The translations under genes and the position numbers were made by a program. Below are positions 25,101-34,719 of a DNA stretch of 64,000 nucleotides, piece by piece. Position 1 is the stretch's first letter. Each line of letters begins with the position of its first letter. Source of the DNA: Bactrocera neohumeralis (lineage: Eukaryota; Arthropoda; Insecta; Diptera; Tephritidae); NCBI RefSeq assembly GCF_024586455.1, contig NC_065920.1:17322144-17386143 (forward strand), written 5' to 3'. The notes beneath the pieces are model-generated. The model was not told the origin of the DNA and did no database searches. It saw only the letters and a program-made list of their open reading frames with translations.

Positions 25101-28100
25101 ATATATAAAACCTTTCCATACTTATACTATGTGTATGTGTATGCCCTCACTCAGTTATTAGTTAGACAACGGTATGCAGCGAATATAAACGTAGCATATA
25201 AGCAGGCGCTTAAGTAAGTATCATAAGACTCGGGATTTAAAAAGTAAATATAATCGTACAAACTTATGTATGTTAATGTTACAGCGTCTAGCGTGTAACA
25301 TCTTCAATGTGTGATGTGAAAATCGATGAAGGAAGTAAAAATAAAATATGTACTGTATGTACATACATATGTAGGTGCTGTAGGAATAATTTATTGGAAC
25401 ACTGTCTGTGCGTATTTACTTGTATAAGTGACGATTTTCTTATAAAGCAGCTTTAAGTTGTGAAAGACATGTGGTCTTAAATAAGAAGTAAATAGAGAGA
25501 TATAGTAGCTTGAAAAATAATTTATGGAGAGTTCGGGCATTTACTGAATATTGAGCAGTTGGGGCGTTTATAATATATAATTTTTGTAGCTGATTCGAAG
25601 GCAAAAATTATTCAAATATTTTTGAAATAAATTTAATTTAATATTTATAATTTTCTTTTGATTTCTTAAAACATTGAAAATAAAAATATATCACAAAATT
25701 TAAAACAACAATTTTTAAACAATTTAAATAGAATAAATTTTCTCCAAAAATATTTTTCAACTTTTTAAAAAAAAAATACCAAAGTATGATTAAAATATTA
25801 AAAAAATGATGTAAATTTATGTATATATATCAAAAAAATCCAAAAATATTTTATTAATCGTTGCTGAAAAAATTTAATTTAATCATTAAATTTTGAATTT
25901 TTTGCTCGAATTAAACAAAATATTACGAAAACATGTAATTAATAAATAAAAAAAAATTAATTAAATAATTAAAAAAAAAATAAATTATTAAACAAATATT
26001 ACATAATTAAACAAATTTTTAGATAATTAAAAAAAAAAATATTTGTTATTAAAATAATACTTAATTTAGAAAATAAAATATTTTAAAGGTATTAATTTGA
26101 TAACTATAATTCTTTTATTGAAAAAAATACACGTTAAATTGCTTAATTAGCAAATTAAAAAATTAAAAAAAATTAATAAGTTATTAAAAAAAAGATTGTT
26201 GTAAAAAAACAAGAAACAACGTTAAATAATTAACAAATAATAATTCAATAATTAACAAAAAATAATTAAAAAGTTAAAAAAAAATATTAAATAATTAAAC
26301 AAATTATTAGATAATTAAAAAACAACAACTTTTATTGAAAAAAATACTTAAAAAAAAGAAAATATTTTAAAAGAATTAATTTAGCAACTAAAATTTGTTT
26401 AATGGAAAAATACGCGTTAAATTACTTAATTATAGAATTAAAATATTAAAAAAATAGTAAATTATTAAAAAAAAAATTGTTGTAGAAAAACAAGACACAA
26501 CGATAAATAATTAACAAAAAATAATTAAAAAATTAAAAAAAAAATATTGAATAATTAAAAAAAATATTACATACATACATACATATGTAATTAAAAACAT
26601 TAGAAAAATCAAAAACTATTAAATTATAAAAATTAAATATTTATGTAAAGAAAACAAGAAAAAACGGTAACCTTAATTTTTCAGCTCCATTTCTTATAGT
26701 CTAAAAAGATAATTTTCTTGATTTTGATAGATGGGTTTGCCTTGTCTCAACAATTGTTTCTGAGATTATTGCGTCGTCTTGGTTAATAACTTGACACAAA
26801 TTTCGTGAAGTTATCTTGTAACATATAATAGTGTTCCATACAAGGATTTGAACTTGATCAATCAGTTTGTATGGCAGCTACATATATATTATAAAGTTGT
26901 TCGATATTGGCGGTTCCGACAAATGAGCAGTTTCTCAAAAAGAAAAGAATATGTGCGAAATTTCAGACTAGTACCCGTATATACAGACGGAGAGGAATAC
27001 ATTAGCCCAAGTATGTCTGTTTTTATAGAATCTCTGACGTTGTTCAGAGTATAAAAATCAACTAAAGCAAATGTTTACACTTTTTGAGATTAAAATATAT
27101 GATTATTGATTATTTGAATATTTTTAGAGACAACTTCTATGACCATAGAGGTAGAATTAATGATTATATGTTAAAAAAACTCTACACAAAACGAATAGTA
27201 TACATATTTAGATATACATACATATATATTTAACCATACAAAAGCCATACAACAAAAATCGTAACATACTTCTAATAAAGCTTCTTGTGAAGCGCCTGTT
27301 TTTTAATTCTCAATTTTCTCAAATCAAAATCTACAACATTTTTCCTTTCATTTCTTTTTTTATTGGATGTGTACGTATTTATGTATGAGTGTGTGTCGTC
27401 ACTGTTCTTCCGAACAAGTAAAGGAATGTGGTACTTTTGAAGCTTATTTATTAGTTTTGTACTGCTTTTAATGGTCGCTTCAGAAACAAGGAGAAGATAG
27501 TAGATAGCATGAATTGTGTATGCCGATTGTTTTGAAATTTTAAAATGGGAATTTTATGTACATATGTACATATAGAACGTCAGTATGTACATATGTATGT
27601 ATATACTATTGCAGATACATATTTAATTATGTACACTTGTTTGATTGTTTGGTTTGTTCACTTCTTCGCGATTCTTTTTCGCATGTTTGGCGGCGTTTTG
27701 TTTTGTTTGCTTGCTTCGCGCTTTTTTTCACTTGTGTTTTGCTTTTAAGTGAATGAATAATAAACTCCACGAAAAGTGAGTCACACTGGTGATGAATGAA
27801 ATGATATATTTACATACATATGTATGTATTTACTATATGCTTATGTACATTTGTATCTATTTTATTCGATATTTTTAATGAATAAGAATGGATAAGTAAT
27901 GGATATAAAATGGACCAGCAAATTTATTTTAAAAACCTTCTGATAAAATATATATAAAGTAAAGAGAGCGGCATAATCAAAAGCAGATATATAATTTTTT
28001 AAATAAATTTGAAATTTAAAAGACTATTAAAATTTTTTAGCTGGGTTTTCGATTCTTTCCTTGTCAGCACGCCATTTTTGAGCTGTGTTCACTTGTAAAA

Positions 28101-29023
28101 ATATTTCTATACTAGATTATGCCCATCTCCTTACTATATACTAGTTATTTCTAACTCTTAAAGTTATACATTTTGCTTTTATATCTCCATTTCATTATGC
28201 CACTCTCTTTACTTTATACCAGTTATGTGTTCGATTCGCCTCGCTCCAAAATTTGGCGAAATGGAAATAGTTATGGTTTATCAATGTTAAAATCGTATAA
28301 GCACCTACTTTCTTATCTTCATTTGATTATACCACTCTCTTTACTTTATACCAGTTATGTGTTCGATTCGCCTCGCTCCAAGATTTTTCCGAAATGAAAA
28401 AAAGTTACGTTTTATCAATGTTAAAATGGTATAAGCACTTTGTTTCAAATCTCTTTTTGATTACGCCACTCTCTTAACTTTATACCAATTATTTGTTCGA
28501 TACGCCTCGCCCCAAAATTTGGCGAAACGAAAATAGTTATAGTTACAAGGAAAACATAAAGAGTTTATGCCAAAAAAAATGAGAACCAAACTTTTTGAGA
28601 AGGTTACAGAAAAATGTCAAAACCTAAGCATGTATAGAGTTTCTAATAAAGCTTTTAGTAAAACTTTTTACGGATTAAAAATAATGCGTCATCTTAAAAA
28701 AAAAGAGATTTTCCTGAACGATAACATTTTCCTTCGAAAATTTTTGCGACTTTTTTTTAAATTAATTTCAAATAAAAAAAATATTTACTTAATTTTTTTT
28801 TTTTAATAAATTCAAATATTCAACTCCAAAAAAATAAATGTGACTAGAAAAATATTCTAACCTAAAAAATGTAAATATATTTGAAAGCATTTTTTTCACA
28901 CTCACCATCACACGATAACGTCACATCCGCCAATACGTCCGATTTGAATAAATTTGAGAATGTTATGGCCAAATTGGACGAGTAACTGTTCCATTTTAAA
29001 CAAAATTGTTGTTGTGGATCCAT
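12891..29023 (-). CDS. chinmo: Chinmo BTB/zinc-finger transcription factor, six coding exons
   Basis: Six exons on the minus strand (29023-28906, 14981-14764, 14701-13953, 13829-13670, 13598-13358, 13150-12891) sum to 1746 nt, 581 residues plus UAG; every junction is GT-AG and keeps phase. The N-terminus begins MDPQQQFCLKWNSYSSNL, the start of an insect BTB domain that runs through exon 2 (residues about 5-112, with the ALLEFMYKGEV motif). The middle is Ser/Gly/Ala-rich with a basic PRKR patch. Two C2H2 fingers of C-X2-C-X12-H-X4-H form lie at residues 501-522 and 529-550. The BTB end (KSAENLQVKGLSTETGR) and the finger pair match Drosophila Chinmo as I remember it. In Drosophila, Chinmo is a nuclear regulator of neuronal temporal identity, testis stem-cell sex identity and juvenile growth, under dose control by let-7, Imp and Syp. 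The start follows CAAA-ATG, a good fly context. The order of exons and orthology are very secure; function is by homology. Confidence 0.95.
13358..13598 (-). CDS. chinmo: chinmo coding exon 5
   Basis: 241 nt, residues 416-495 plus one base, from acceptor CAG (13601-13599) to a GTAATA donor (13357-13352). It starts NGAEDLRVKLENSNYSPPPP and includes SIAPEDMLNVWNATKL, probably a conserved peptide motif before the fingers. The donor GTAATA is weaker than the others in this gene, but frame and phase fit exon 6 exactly. Confidence 0.92.
13670..13829 (-). CDS. chinmo: chinmo coding exon 4
   Basis: 160 nt; its first base completes Ser362 and it ends in phase 0 at Asp415 before GTGAGT (13669-13664). 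It encodes a disordered segment that finishes in a strongly acidic run (EANDDDQSEHDESID). Flanking introns are 123 and 71 bp. No domain is visible here. Confidence 0.93.
13953..14701 (-). CDS. chinmo: chinmo coding exon 3 (Ser/Gly-rich linker)
   Basis: 749 nt, residues 113-361 plus two bases, between TAG/GTG (acceptor at 14703-14702) and a GTGAGT donor (13952-13947). It opens with VKGLSTETGRLAAQQAQQH and SPLDSPTGRRS, which I recognise from Drosophila Chinmo, then runs into low-complexity Gly/Ser/Ala sequence, a proline-rich patch (PPYVPPIYRP) and the basic FEPPRKRVLRSP stretch, a possible nuclear localisation signal. The preceding intron is only 62 bp. Confidence 0.95.
14764..14981 (-). CDS. 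chinmo: chinmo coding exon 2 (rest of BTB)
   Basis: 218 nt bounded by an acceptor (CAG, 14984-14982) and a GTAAGC donor (14763-14758). The first two bases complete Gly40; residues RVFKAHKLILAACSKKF follow, then the BTB dimer-interface region with LLEFMYKGEVHVSQEAL. It ends in phase 0 after ENLQ (residue 112). The MYKGEV motif is shared by many fly BTB factors, but the adjacent AACSKKFAELFE stretch is Chinmo-like. Confidence 0.96.
16640..17302 (+). repeat. 155-bp-unit dispersed element, copy A
   Basis: Begins with a CACAGGTGCATTTTTATGGC head and contains four units with TTTGTATGGCAGCTATATGC-type cores at about 16717, 16871, 17030 and 17164 (spacing 154, 159, 134). It ends in the family tail (CGATATCTCAAAAACTGAG, then TTCGCGTATATAC). 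It lies inside chinmo intron 1, antisense to the gene. Confidence 0.85.
18508..18872 (+). repeat. 155-bp-unit dispersed element, copy B (truncated)
   Basis: Has the CCCTTCACAGGTGCATTTTT head and two units (GACAGCTATATGCTATAGTA and GGCAGCTATATGTTATAGTT). It stops at TTTTCCGCACAAAG without the usual tail and runs into A/T-rich sequence. Confidence 0.8.
19831..19865. repeat. Short GC-rich hairpin
   Basis: CACGAGAGCCGT (19831-19842) and ACGGCTCTTGTG (19854-19865) are inverted copies with one G-U-compatible difference, separated by an 11-base loop. It is isolated in A/T-rich intron 1. It does not match the histone 3' stem-loop. Role unknown. Confidence 0.6.
20370..21470. repeat. A/T-rich block with about 415-bp duplication
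   Basis: Low-complexity A/T sequence in which a segment near 20940-21035 (ending TTTAAAAAATACTACCACAA) recurs at about 21360-21455 with the same order of short motifs, an offset of about 415 bp. This looks like decayed satellite or segmental duplication. Confidence 0.7.
22530..23345. repeat. A/T-rich low-complexity block
   Basis: Runs of AATTAAAAAATAATTA type, interrupted at 23100-23230 by a more complex segment with several ACTCGAA motifs (CATAACTCGAACTC; GATTCGAGTT) in opposite orientations, possibly the relic of an inverted-repeat element. Confidence 0.75.
25600..26690. repeat. A/T-rich block with about 280-bp duplication
   Basis: A stretch starting near 26084 (ATTTTAAAGGTATTAATTTG) recurs near 26366 with the same succession of motifs, including ACACGTTAAATTGCTTAATT versus ACGCGTTAAATTACTTAATT and a GATTGTTGTAAAAAAACAAG-like piece. 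It is a decayed long-period tandem repeat. Confidence 0.7.
26684..27055 (+). repeat. 155-bp-unit dispersed element, copy C
   Basis: Carries the unit core TCAGTTTGTATGGCAGCTAC, the tail GGTTCCGACAAATGAGCAG and GTATATACAGACGGAGAGG, and a terminal TTCAGAGTATAAA. It is intron 1 resident, antisense to chinmo. Confidence 0.8.
28095..28545 (+). repeat. 133-bp tandem repeat, about three units
   Basis: The motif TTCGATTCGCCTCGCTCCAA recurs at about 28230, 28362 and 28496 (as TTCGATACGCCTCGCCCCAA), spacing 132 and 134. Each is preceded by CACTCTCTTTACTTTATACC and followed by AAATAGTTA and TATAAGCAC pieces. It lies 360 bp downstream of chinmo exon 1. The GTTCGATTCG resembles a tRNA B box, but no tRNA can be folded from it. 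Confidence 0.85.
28906..29023 (-). CDS. chinmo: chinmo coding exon 1 (start codon, first half of BTB)
   Basis: 118 nt from ATG (29023-29021), encoding residues 1-39 plus one base of Gly40, ending at a GTGAGT donor (28905-28900). It encodes MDPQQQFCLKWNSYSS and then LFKSDVLADVTLSCD, the opening strand and helix of the BTB fold. It is too short to stand out as an ORF and was found by looking for the missing BTB start. Intron phase 1 matches exon 2 exactly. Confidence 0.95.
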
Positions 29024-29105
29024 TTTGTATTAATTTAAGTAGTAGTGATTAATATAATTAATTAAAAATTAAACGCTTAATTTGTCGAAGAATCTTTGTA
29101 AAGCA

Positions 29106-29450
29106 CTAACAACGCTTGAAAATTAAACACGAATGTTGTTGTTGTTGCAAGTTACCGGTACGAAACAATAAAACTAAGTGAATTAACGCTAAGAACGTAG
29201 CTACGTATATGTATATGTGTATTTGTAAAAACAGCCAAATGTTTGTGTTGTTAGCCCGAAAATGAGGAGCTAATTGTTGTCCAGCAGCCAAAGCGGCAAT
29301 TAATTGCCACACAAATTTCGACACTATTTCCAAAATGTTAAGTGTGCCGCTGCGTTGGTTCAAGCCATGCGCATGCGGAGCTTGTTGTTTTTGTTGACTT
29401 TGAGGACTTTGCTTTTCTCCGTTTGTTTCTTTTTTCTTGCTTCTTGCCAA
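29106..29450 (-). CDS. 114-codon upstream ORF nearest the chinmo start
   Basis: Second leader ORF, starting MARSKKKETNGEKQSPQSQQ and ending 83 bases before the chinmo ATG. It has a hydrophobic stretch (IYIYVATFLALIHLVLLF) that could span a membrane. It overlaps no other chinmo ORF. With the 219-codon ORF it means a scanning ribosome would meet at least two long uORFs first. No family recognised; could be chance. Confidence 0.2.
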   Translation of the reverse strand: MARSKKKETNGEKQSPQSQQKQQAPHAHGLNQRSGTLNILEIVSKFVWQLIAALAAGQQLAPHFRANNTNIWLFLQIHIYIYVATFLALIHLVLLFRTGNLQQQQHSCLIFKRC

Positions 29451-29545
29451 AAATAATTTCTTTCAACACTTTTCCGCAGTGTTTGTTGTTGCTTGCAAAA
29501 ATGCGTCTTCTTCTTCTTTGCTTTGCTTAATTTACTGCGTCTCTT

Positions 29546-30205
29546 TCAGACCTGCCTTAACAGCTGCGCTGCGTTGGCTAAACTCAATGACATGCGCAAT
29601 AGGTGAGTCAGTAACGGCATAGGCTTTAACGGCGTATTTCCGCGCCTGCGTGTCGCGTTTGTCCACGTAACTGTATCCGTATCCGTTTTACTCGCACCCG
29701 GCGTCGTCGTCGGCGTGGGCGTCGTTGCCGTCACTGAGCTACTGTTCAACGTCGTTGAATTGCTGCAGCCTTTCGCCTTCGCTAATGCTATTCTAGCGCT
29801 TTCGTCGCTTATCGTACTCGTCGTTGTTGCCGTTACGCTACCGTGGCTCGTATTGCGTAAGCTGCGCGCTTGTTGCTCGTACGAGAAGTGAACTCCGCCA
29901 ACTGTCACTGCCACTTGCACTTGCCCTTGCTTTTGCTTCAAATTATACTTTTGCGTCTGCGTTTGCGCCTGAGCTTGCCTTCGTGTTGCTACGTTTCGTG
30001 CGCTTTGTTGTCGTTCTTGTTGTTGTTGTAGTTGTTTTACTGCCACAAAGCAATCCGAATAAATGTTGCCAAAATGAAAATTTCGATAATTTTTTTGCTG
30101 CATAAAGTCTATGCGTCGTTGTTTAAGTTCTCTGAAGAATTTCTGATAATGCCAAAGGGAATTTTCCAATTTTGTTGATTTTCTGCTTTTGGGCGTTCTT
30201 CGCAT
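29546..30205 (-). CDS. 219-codon upstream ORF in chinmo leader
   Basis: ATG at 30205-30203 is immediately preceded by an in-frame TAA, so it is the true 5' limit of the ORF. The protein starts MRRTPKSRKSTKLENSLWHY and continues as a basic, helix-prone N-terminal part (KFFRELKQRRIDFMQQKN), then turns Gln-, Ser- and Thr-rich. I recognise no domain. It is on the same strand as chinmo and ends 523 bases before the chinmo ATG. It could be a translated or purely regulatory uORF, a separate small gene, or chance openness in a CAN-rich block. The start context is poor (T at -3). Confidence 0.35.
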   Translation of the reverse strand: MRRTPKSRKSTKLENSLWHYQKFFRELKQRRIDFMQQKNYRNFHFGNIYSDCFVAVKQLQQQQERQQSARNVATRRQAQAQTQTQKYNLKQKQGQVQVAVTVGGVHFSYEQQARSLRNTSHGSVTATTTSTISDESARIALAKAKGCSNSTTLNSSSVTATTPTPTTTPGASKTDTDTVTWTNATRRRGNTPLKPMPLLTHLLRMSLSLANAAQLLRQV

Positions 30206-31064
30206 TTAACTGGCTTGTAGTGCTGGCTGGCGTGCGCGCTACACCAAAATGCGCCGCTGCTGCTGCTCCTGCTCCTCCTCAACTACAAACGCGAACGTAC
30301 TACGCAATTTATTCGTCGACACGTGTGCTGTGCGCCTGCGCAATAGCAAAGGTTGAGTCGCTATGCTCCTCCTCCCTTTGCTGACTTCCTTCCTTTTTCT
30401 TTGTGCTTGGCGTGCGTTTTTATTGCGCACACACTCACACACACGTACACGTGGTTTTAATGGCGCGTCAATTTATCTTCGGGTATTTTTTCCAAACGCA
30501 CACGGCGAAAAGCTGCAATGAAAATGAAACGTAGAAAATCATTAATGCAAATTGAAGGCATAAAATTCATTTCATATGAGCATTGTGTGAAACGCATAGA
30601 CTGCTTAGTGTGCTTAGTGTAGTTGCCTAGCAGGCGTAATTCAATTAGAAAAGTGCATTTTCCAAAAAATCGAATGCGCAGACGCCAAAGTGTTTTACTT
30701 TGAAATTTATTTTTGGGAAGTTAGGTCTACGTAGCAGGTGATGAATTTTGATACAATATTTTTCGATATTCTAAAGACAATTTTTTCATCGAAAGGACAG
30801 TACTTGGTCGGTTAAAATTCGGGTGAAACCGGTTGCTATGGGAGTTGTAGAGACTGAGACTAGAGACTGCATTATGCTATGATTAGAAACATTAGCTAAA
30901 GTTTCGAGTTATTTCAGTATATTTGTACATATGAACATAGGTTATGTTGGGGTTAGGTTGAAAGGTCGATAGGGAACATAGGGATAGCGCTTAAAGCCTG
31001 TCACAGATTTGTTGAGACGACTAATTCCAGTTTCGGCTATGTCTTTTGGCTCGCCGAATACAAT

Positions 31065-31215
31065 GCCGAGATGTTTTAGCTTCAGCCTTACTCCGTTTCC
31101 ATGATAGTCGGATTTACGTAACCGGAACGGACCTGGATTTTTAGCCGGCCAAGGACTGTCAACTCTGGCGATTTTTGCCGCTATAACAACAACAACAAGC
31201 CTCAGCCTTACAAAA
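31065..31215 (+). repeat. Dispersed retro-like repeat with (AAC)n tail
   Basis: The phrases TTACGTAACCGGAACGG, AGCCGGCCAAGGACTGTC and GCCGCTATAACAACAACAAC resemble a repeat I remember as very common in higher-fly genomes, ending in a trinucleotide (AAC/GTT) tail as SINE-like elements do. Only one copy is in this window, so the call rests on recollection. Confidence 0.5.
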
Positions 31216-32734
31216 GCTTGACAATGGAGAATAAAGTGTCTTTGCTCAGGACAAGTAGTTCAGTAGATCTGTGCTCTACTCTAGGCTATAAAAGTCTCGC
31301 AGTCGCACCGGAGCTAGTCGTTGACAAGCTCCTGATAAGTGCATGCGAGGTCCATTGGTCCAATGCTACAACAGGAAACGTCACCAATACGAGTATGATG
31401 ACGAAGTGACTTGGTGCTATTTCTGGGAAGATAGACCTTCCTTGACTAGCTTTAAGGGCATAGATACTCAGCTCAGTTCGCTAGTACTGCCTCGCTGCTG
31501 TCGGACTAAATGCACACCACCCCGAAAGTATACATATATGTACATATGTATGTATTTACAAAACTATAATCTCCAACTGGTGACCTGAGTCACTTCATCT
31601 TCAAGGTTCTGTAAAAGTTTTGAATGAAACTTGCTCTATGAATTTGAGACCCAATAAATCTCTTCTATAATGATTTAAAGTCTATTTTGGAGATTTCTAT
31701 AACCTATAATTTTGGATTGGCTTAAGATTGCAATCACTCTTATGGAAAGAGGTCTGTTCTGTCATAGTGTCATGGGATGAATATTTTAAGTTACTGTAAA
31801 CAACAGAAAACCGCTCGTATGTCAAAAATGTCAAACCTTACTTTAAACTTGTGAGTTGCCAGATTTTAATACTAGAGTCACCAAACCAGTAATATTAAAG
31901 ACAACATTTGCCGCATATAAATTGTACTCTCTCTCGCTCTCAATCTGACCCTGCATAGTTTTATTGCTTGATATTTGTATTTTATGCAGAATTTGACAAT
32001 TACGAATACAAAAACAATAACAAAATCATCATCTTAATGTTATTATGAGTGAATGCAATCTGAGGTCAGTGCGGATGACTTGGGATTCCGGGAAAAATGA
32101 AAGAGCTAATGCATATGACATATATGACATACATACATACACACATACACATATATATATGTGTGTATATCGTCTATAACCGCAATTTGCATGTTTATTT
32201 AATAAATTCTGAAAATGCATAAATATTTGTTTACACACACATATGCACTTGTAGCTATTGCGATATTTGTATTGGCTGGCGTGACAAAGTGTTGAAATAA
32301 TAAAATTCGAGATTTTATTTCAACGCCGCGCATTTGACTTAAACTCGTTAAACAACAATGAATGGCGGCAAATTTGAATTATTCTAGTATATGATTTATA
32401 CGCGGAATGGCGTTGGCAAACAATTAAAGTGAATTCATAAATTTATGCTTCACTCGCGCGCACTCTCGCTTAGCTTTTAGCTAGCTACGCTTTGCATTGC
32501 AATGATACCATGAGCGCAGTTCTGTTGGCGCTTTTTTCATTTGACTAATATTATTTATGTTTGCGCGTTGTTTGGTTTTGAATTTATTTTACGTTTAAAA
32601 TGGTTGCGATGACATCTAGCTTGATGCTAATATTGGCAAAATTATTATTATAAATAAAAGAGTAAAGAAATAGATTTATTAATCAATACAGCAGCTCAAC
32701 TGGTTATGGGGTTAAACTAGTTATAAACGAAAAG
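31216..32734. other. Intergenic, nothing recognised
   Basis: Mixed-composition unique sequence with ACAT microsatellites near 31530 and 32130-32170 and a GC patch at 32440-32540. ORFs of 60-80 codons show no family resemblance. Confidence 0.6.
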
Positions 32735-33080
32735 CACAGAAAATGATTAAAAATAAAATAAATTAAAAAAAAATTAAGTAAAAAAATAATTAATAAAAAA
32801 TTAGTTTAAAAAAAAAATATTAATTTAAAAAAAAAATTAATAAAAAAAAAACAATTAAAAAAATTAATTTAAAAAATTAACTAAAAAATAATAATTAAAA
32901 AAATAATAATTAAAAAAATAATAATTAAAAAAAATTTAAAAAACAAATAATTCAAAAAAATTAATTAAAAAAATTAATTTAAAAAAAAATTAACTAAAAA
33001 AATGATTTAAAAAACTTAAGAAAAAAATTATTTTAAAAAAAATGAATTAAAAAAAATTAATTCAAAAAATTTCGTTTTTC
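32735..33080. repeat. A/T-rich low-complexity block
   Basis: Nearly pure AATTAAAAAAATTA-type sequence, including AATAATAATTAAAAA repeated about every 16 bases at 32885-32935. Confidence 0.85.
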
Positions 33081-34719
33081 TCGATTTTTTTGAAAGAATT
33101 GTATTTACATACATATGTATATATTTTTGTTATATTTATACAGAAATTACTCGATAATTTTCTTTAAATGTCACTCGAGTAACATATGTATGTATGTACA
33201 TATGTACATCAATTTCTTAATGCAATAATTTATTATAAAAAAAATTCAAAAATGATATCAGTAATGTTCTTGAAATGTCACTATAATTATTTATAAAAAA
33301 ATTTAAAAAAATTGCATCTTCCCTAAATCACCCTGTACTGAAGTAGAAATTCTCTGCTTTATTCCTATCACTTGCACACTGAACATAAAAACTGCAACAA
33401 CTTCCAATTCGCTACACCGCATTCGACTGACTTCACTTGGCACACAGCAAGCGATGAATTACGAATTTGAGAATTTGCTTTCTAATGATTGAACAAATTC
33501 GCGGAAACGCATCCGCAACATGCCACTCGCCCCTGCGCACGCCCCTCAAGGCGAAACGGTTGAATTCAACTTCAGTTTCAGCCGCAACAGAGCGCAAGCG
33601 TCAACGAAACCGCTCGCTTGCACAGGTATGCAACATGGCATAATAACAACAACAACAATCAACAATGCTGGCAATAAAAGCAACAGTAAAAAGCATTTGA
33701 ATGGAGTCACCTGCAATTTCCTGGAATTGCGGCGCGATGGAGCATAGAGCATCGCAACATAAGCCGCTCTAAGATGCGTGCGTGCCCCAAAAAGAATTGG
33801 ACCAAAAGCAAACAACAAACAAAAACAAAAACTGGAGATGCTGCAAAAAATTGTCAAGGTTAAAGCGCATCGCAAGCAATCTAAATGAAAGCAAAAGCAT
33901 TAGGCAATAGCGCTAATACAACAAACAACAACAACAGTTTCTCTTTCGCCCTAAAAGTCAACGCGTTGTTGTTGTTGGCTTACGGTGCCAACGTCAGTGT
34001 TGCTGCTGCTGCTGCTGCTGTGAATGCAACTGCTGTTCGGACACACTTTTTCGGAAACTATTTTTTGTTTGTATACTACATATGTATGTATGTATGTACA
34101 TACATACATATATTAGTTTTGTTGCGCTTATTTATTTTTGATTTGCTGCGAGTCTTCTTTTGCTGGTGGGTTTTGCTTGTTGCGGCGGCTTTTTGTTTAG
34201 ATCCTCACGCTGCGCTTCTCAGCGTTGCTCCATTCTTCTTATTTTATGCGCTCAACTCGAGGCGTTTCCAGGAATTAAATCGAATATCTCTACTGCTTGG
34301 CAGCCGAAGCGCTTTTATTTGGGTTTTCAGTTTCAATATGTTGCCGCTGCGTTCACGCATAGTTGCTGCTAGCGAATGCGCTCGATTAGTTGCTAATAAA
34401 TTTTGCACACGGAAATGCCAAATACATACATATTTCTTAGTATATGTATGTATTTATTGCCCCCCACCATGTTTTAGGGGCTGCATTAAAAGCGCGCATC
34501 CGTCTGTCTCTATGTTGAGTAAAGCATATATTGCTGCTTAGCTTGCTGTGTGCAATTTGTCAGCAATAAATTTTAAAACGGCCAAAGATAGAATTACAAC
34601 TGTTTGCAAGCGTTGTCTAATTGGTCAAGGGGGGTGCATACAATGGATGGGATGCATAAAAAATGAACAGAAATCAGCCGGATAAGTCTAAAAATTCCTA
34701 AGTTAAGAGAATAGTGTAT
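33081..34719. other. Intergenic with GC island at 33500-34030
   Basis: The island contains CAACAACAA and a (GCT)7-like run. Both strands are open for 60-218 codons, but the longest plus frame (from 33885) runs through TATGTATG microsatellite and a homopolymer-like alanine run, so I do not treat it as a gene. It could be a distal regulatory region or leader exon of chinmo. Confidence 0.5.

Larger units (their letters stand above)
14982..28905 (-). other. chinmo: chinmo intron 1 (13.9 kb)
   Basis: Between the donor GTGAGT at 28905 and the acceptor CAG at 14984-14982. It holds ACAT/ATGT microsatellites, three blocks of A/T-rich satellite-like DNA, three copies of the 155-bp-unit repeat element (16640-17302, 18508-18872, 26684-27055) and a 133-bp tandem repeat next to exon 1. 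No coding exon was recognised in it. The stretches 15030-16640, 17300-18500, 23350-25600 and 27060-28090 show nothing beyond microsatellites and A/T-rich unique sequence. Confidence 0.85.
29024..30512 (-). other. chinmo: Putative chinmo 5' leader exon
   Basis: A GC-rich block directly upstream of the chinmo ATG, lacking any obvious internal splice site next to the ATG. Its upstream edge has a strong minus-strand acceptor: a pyrimidine-rich TTTCATTTTCATTGCAG ending at 30513. The leader would be about 1.5 kb and carry several upstream ORFs. Drosophila chinmo also has a long 5' UTR used for post-transcriptional control. Boundaries are inferred; a promoter inside the block is not excluded. Confidence 0.5.

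Noticed and set aside
28230..28510. tRNA-like B box (GTTCGATTCG) in the 133-bp tandem repeat
   Set aside because: No A box at the right spacing and no cloverleaf can be drawn.
29824..30105. 93-codon plus ORF across the chinmo leader
   Set aside because: Mirror of the minus-strand 219-codon ORF; Ala/Leu/Val-rich composition typical of antisense to CAN-rich sequence.
33885..34541. 218-codon plus-strand ORF
   Set aside because: It runs through a GCT run, TATGTATG microsatellite and hydrophobic low-complexity sequence; no splice sites, motif or family resemblance.
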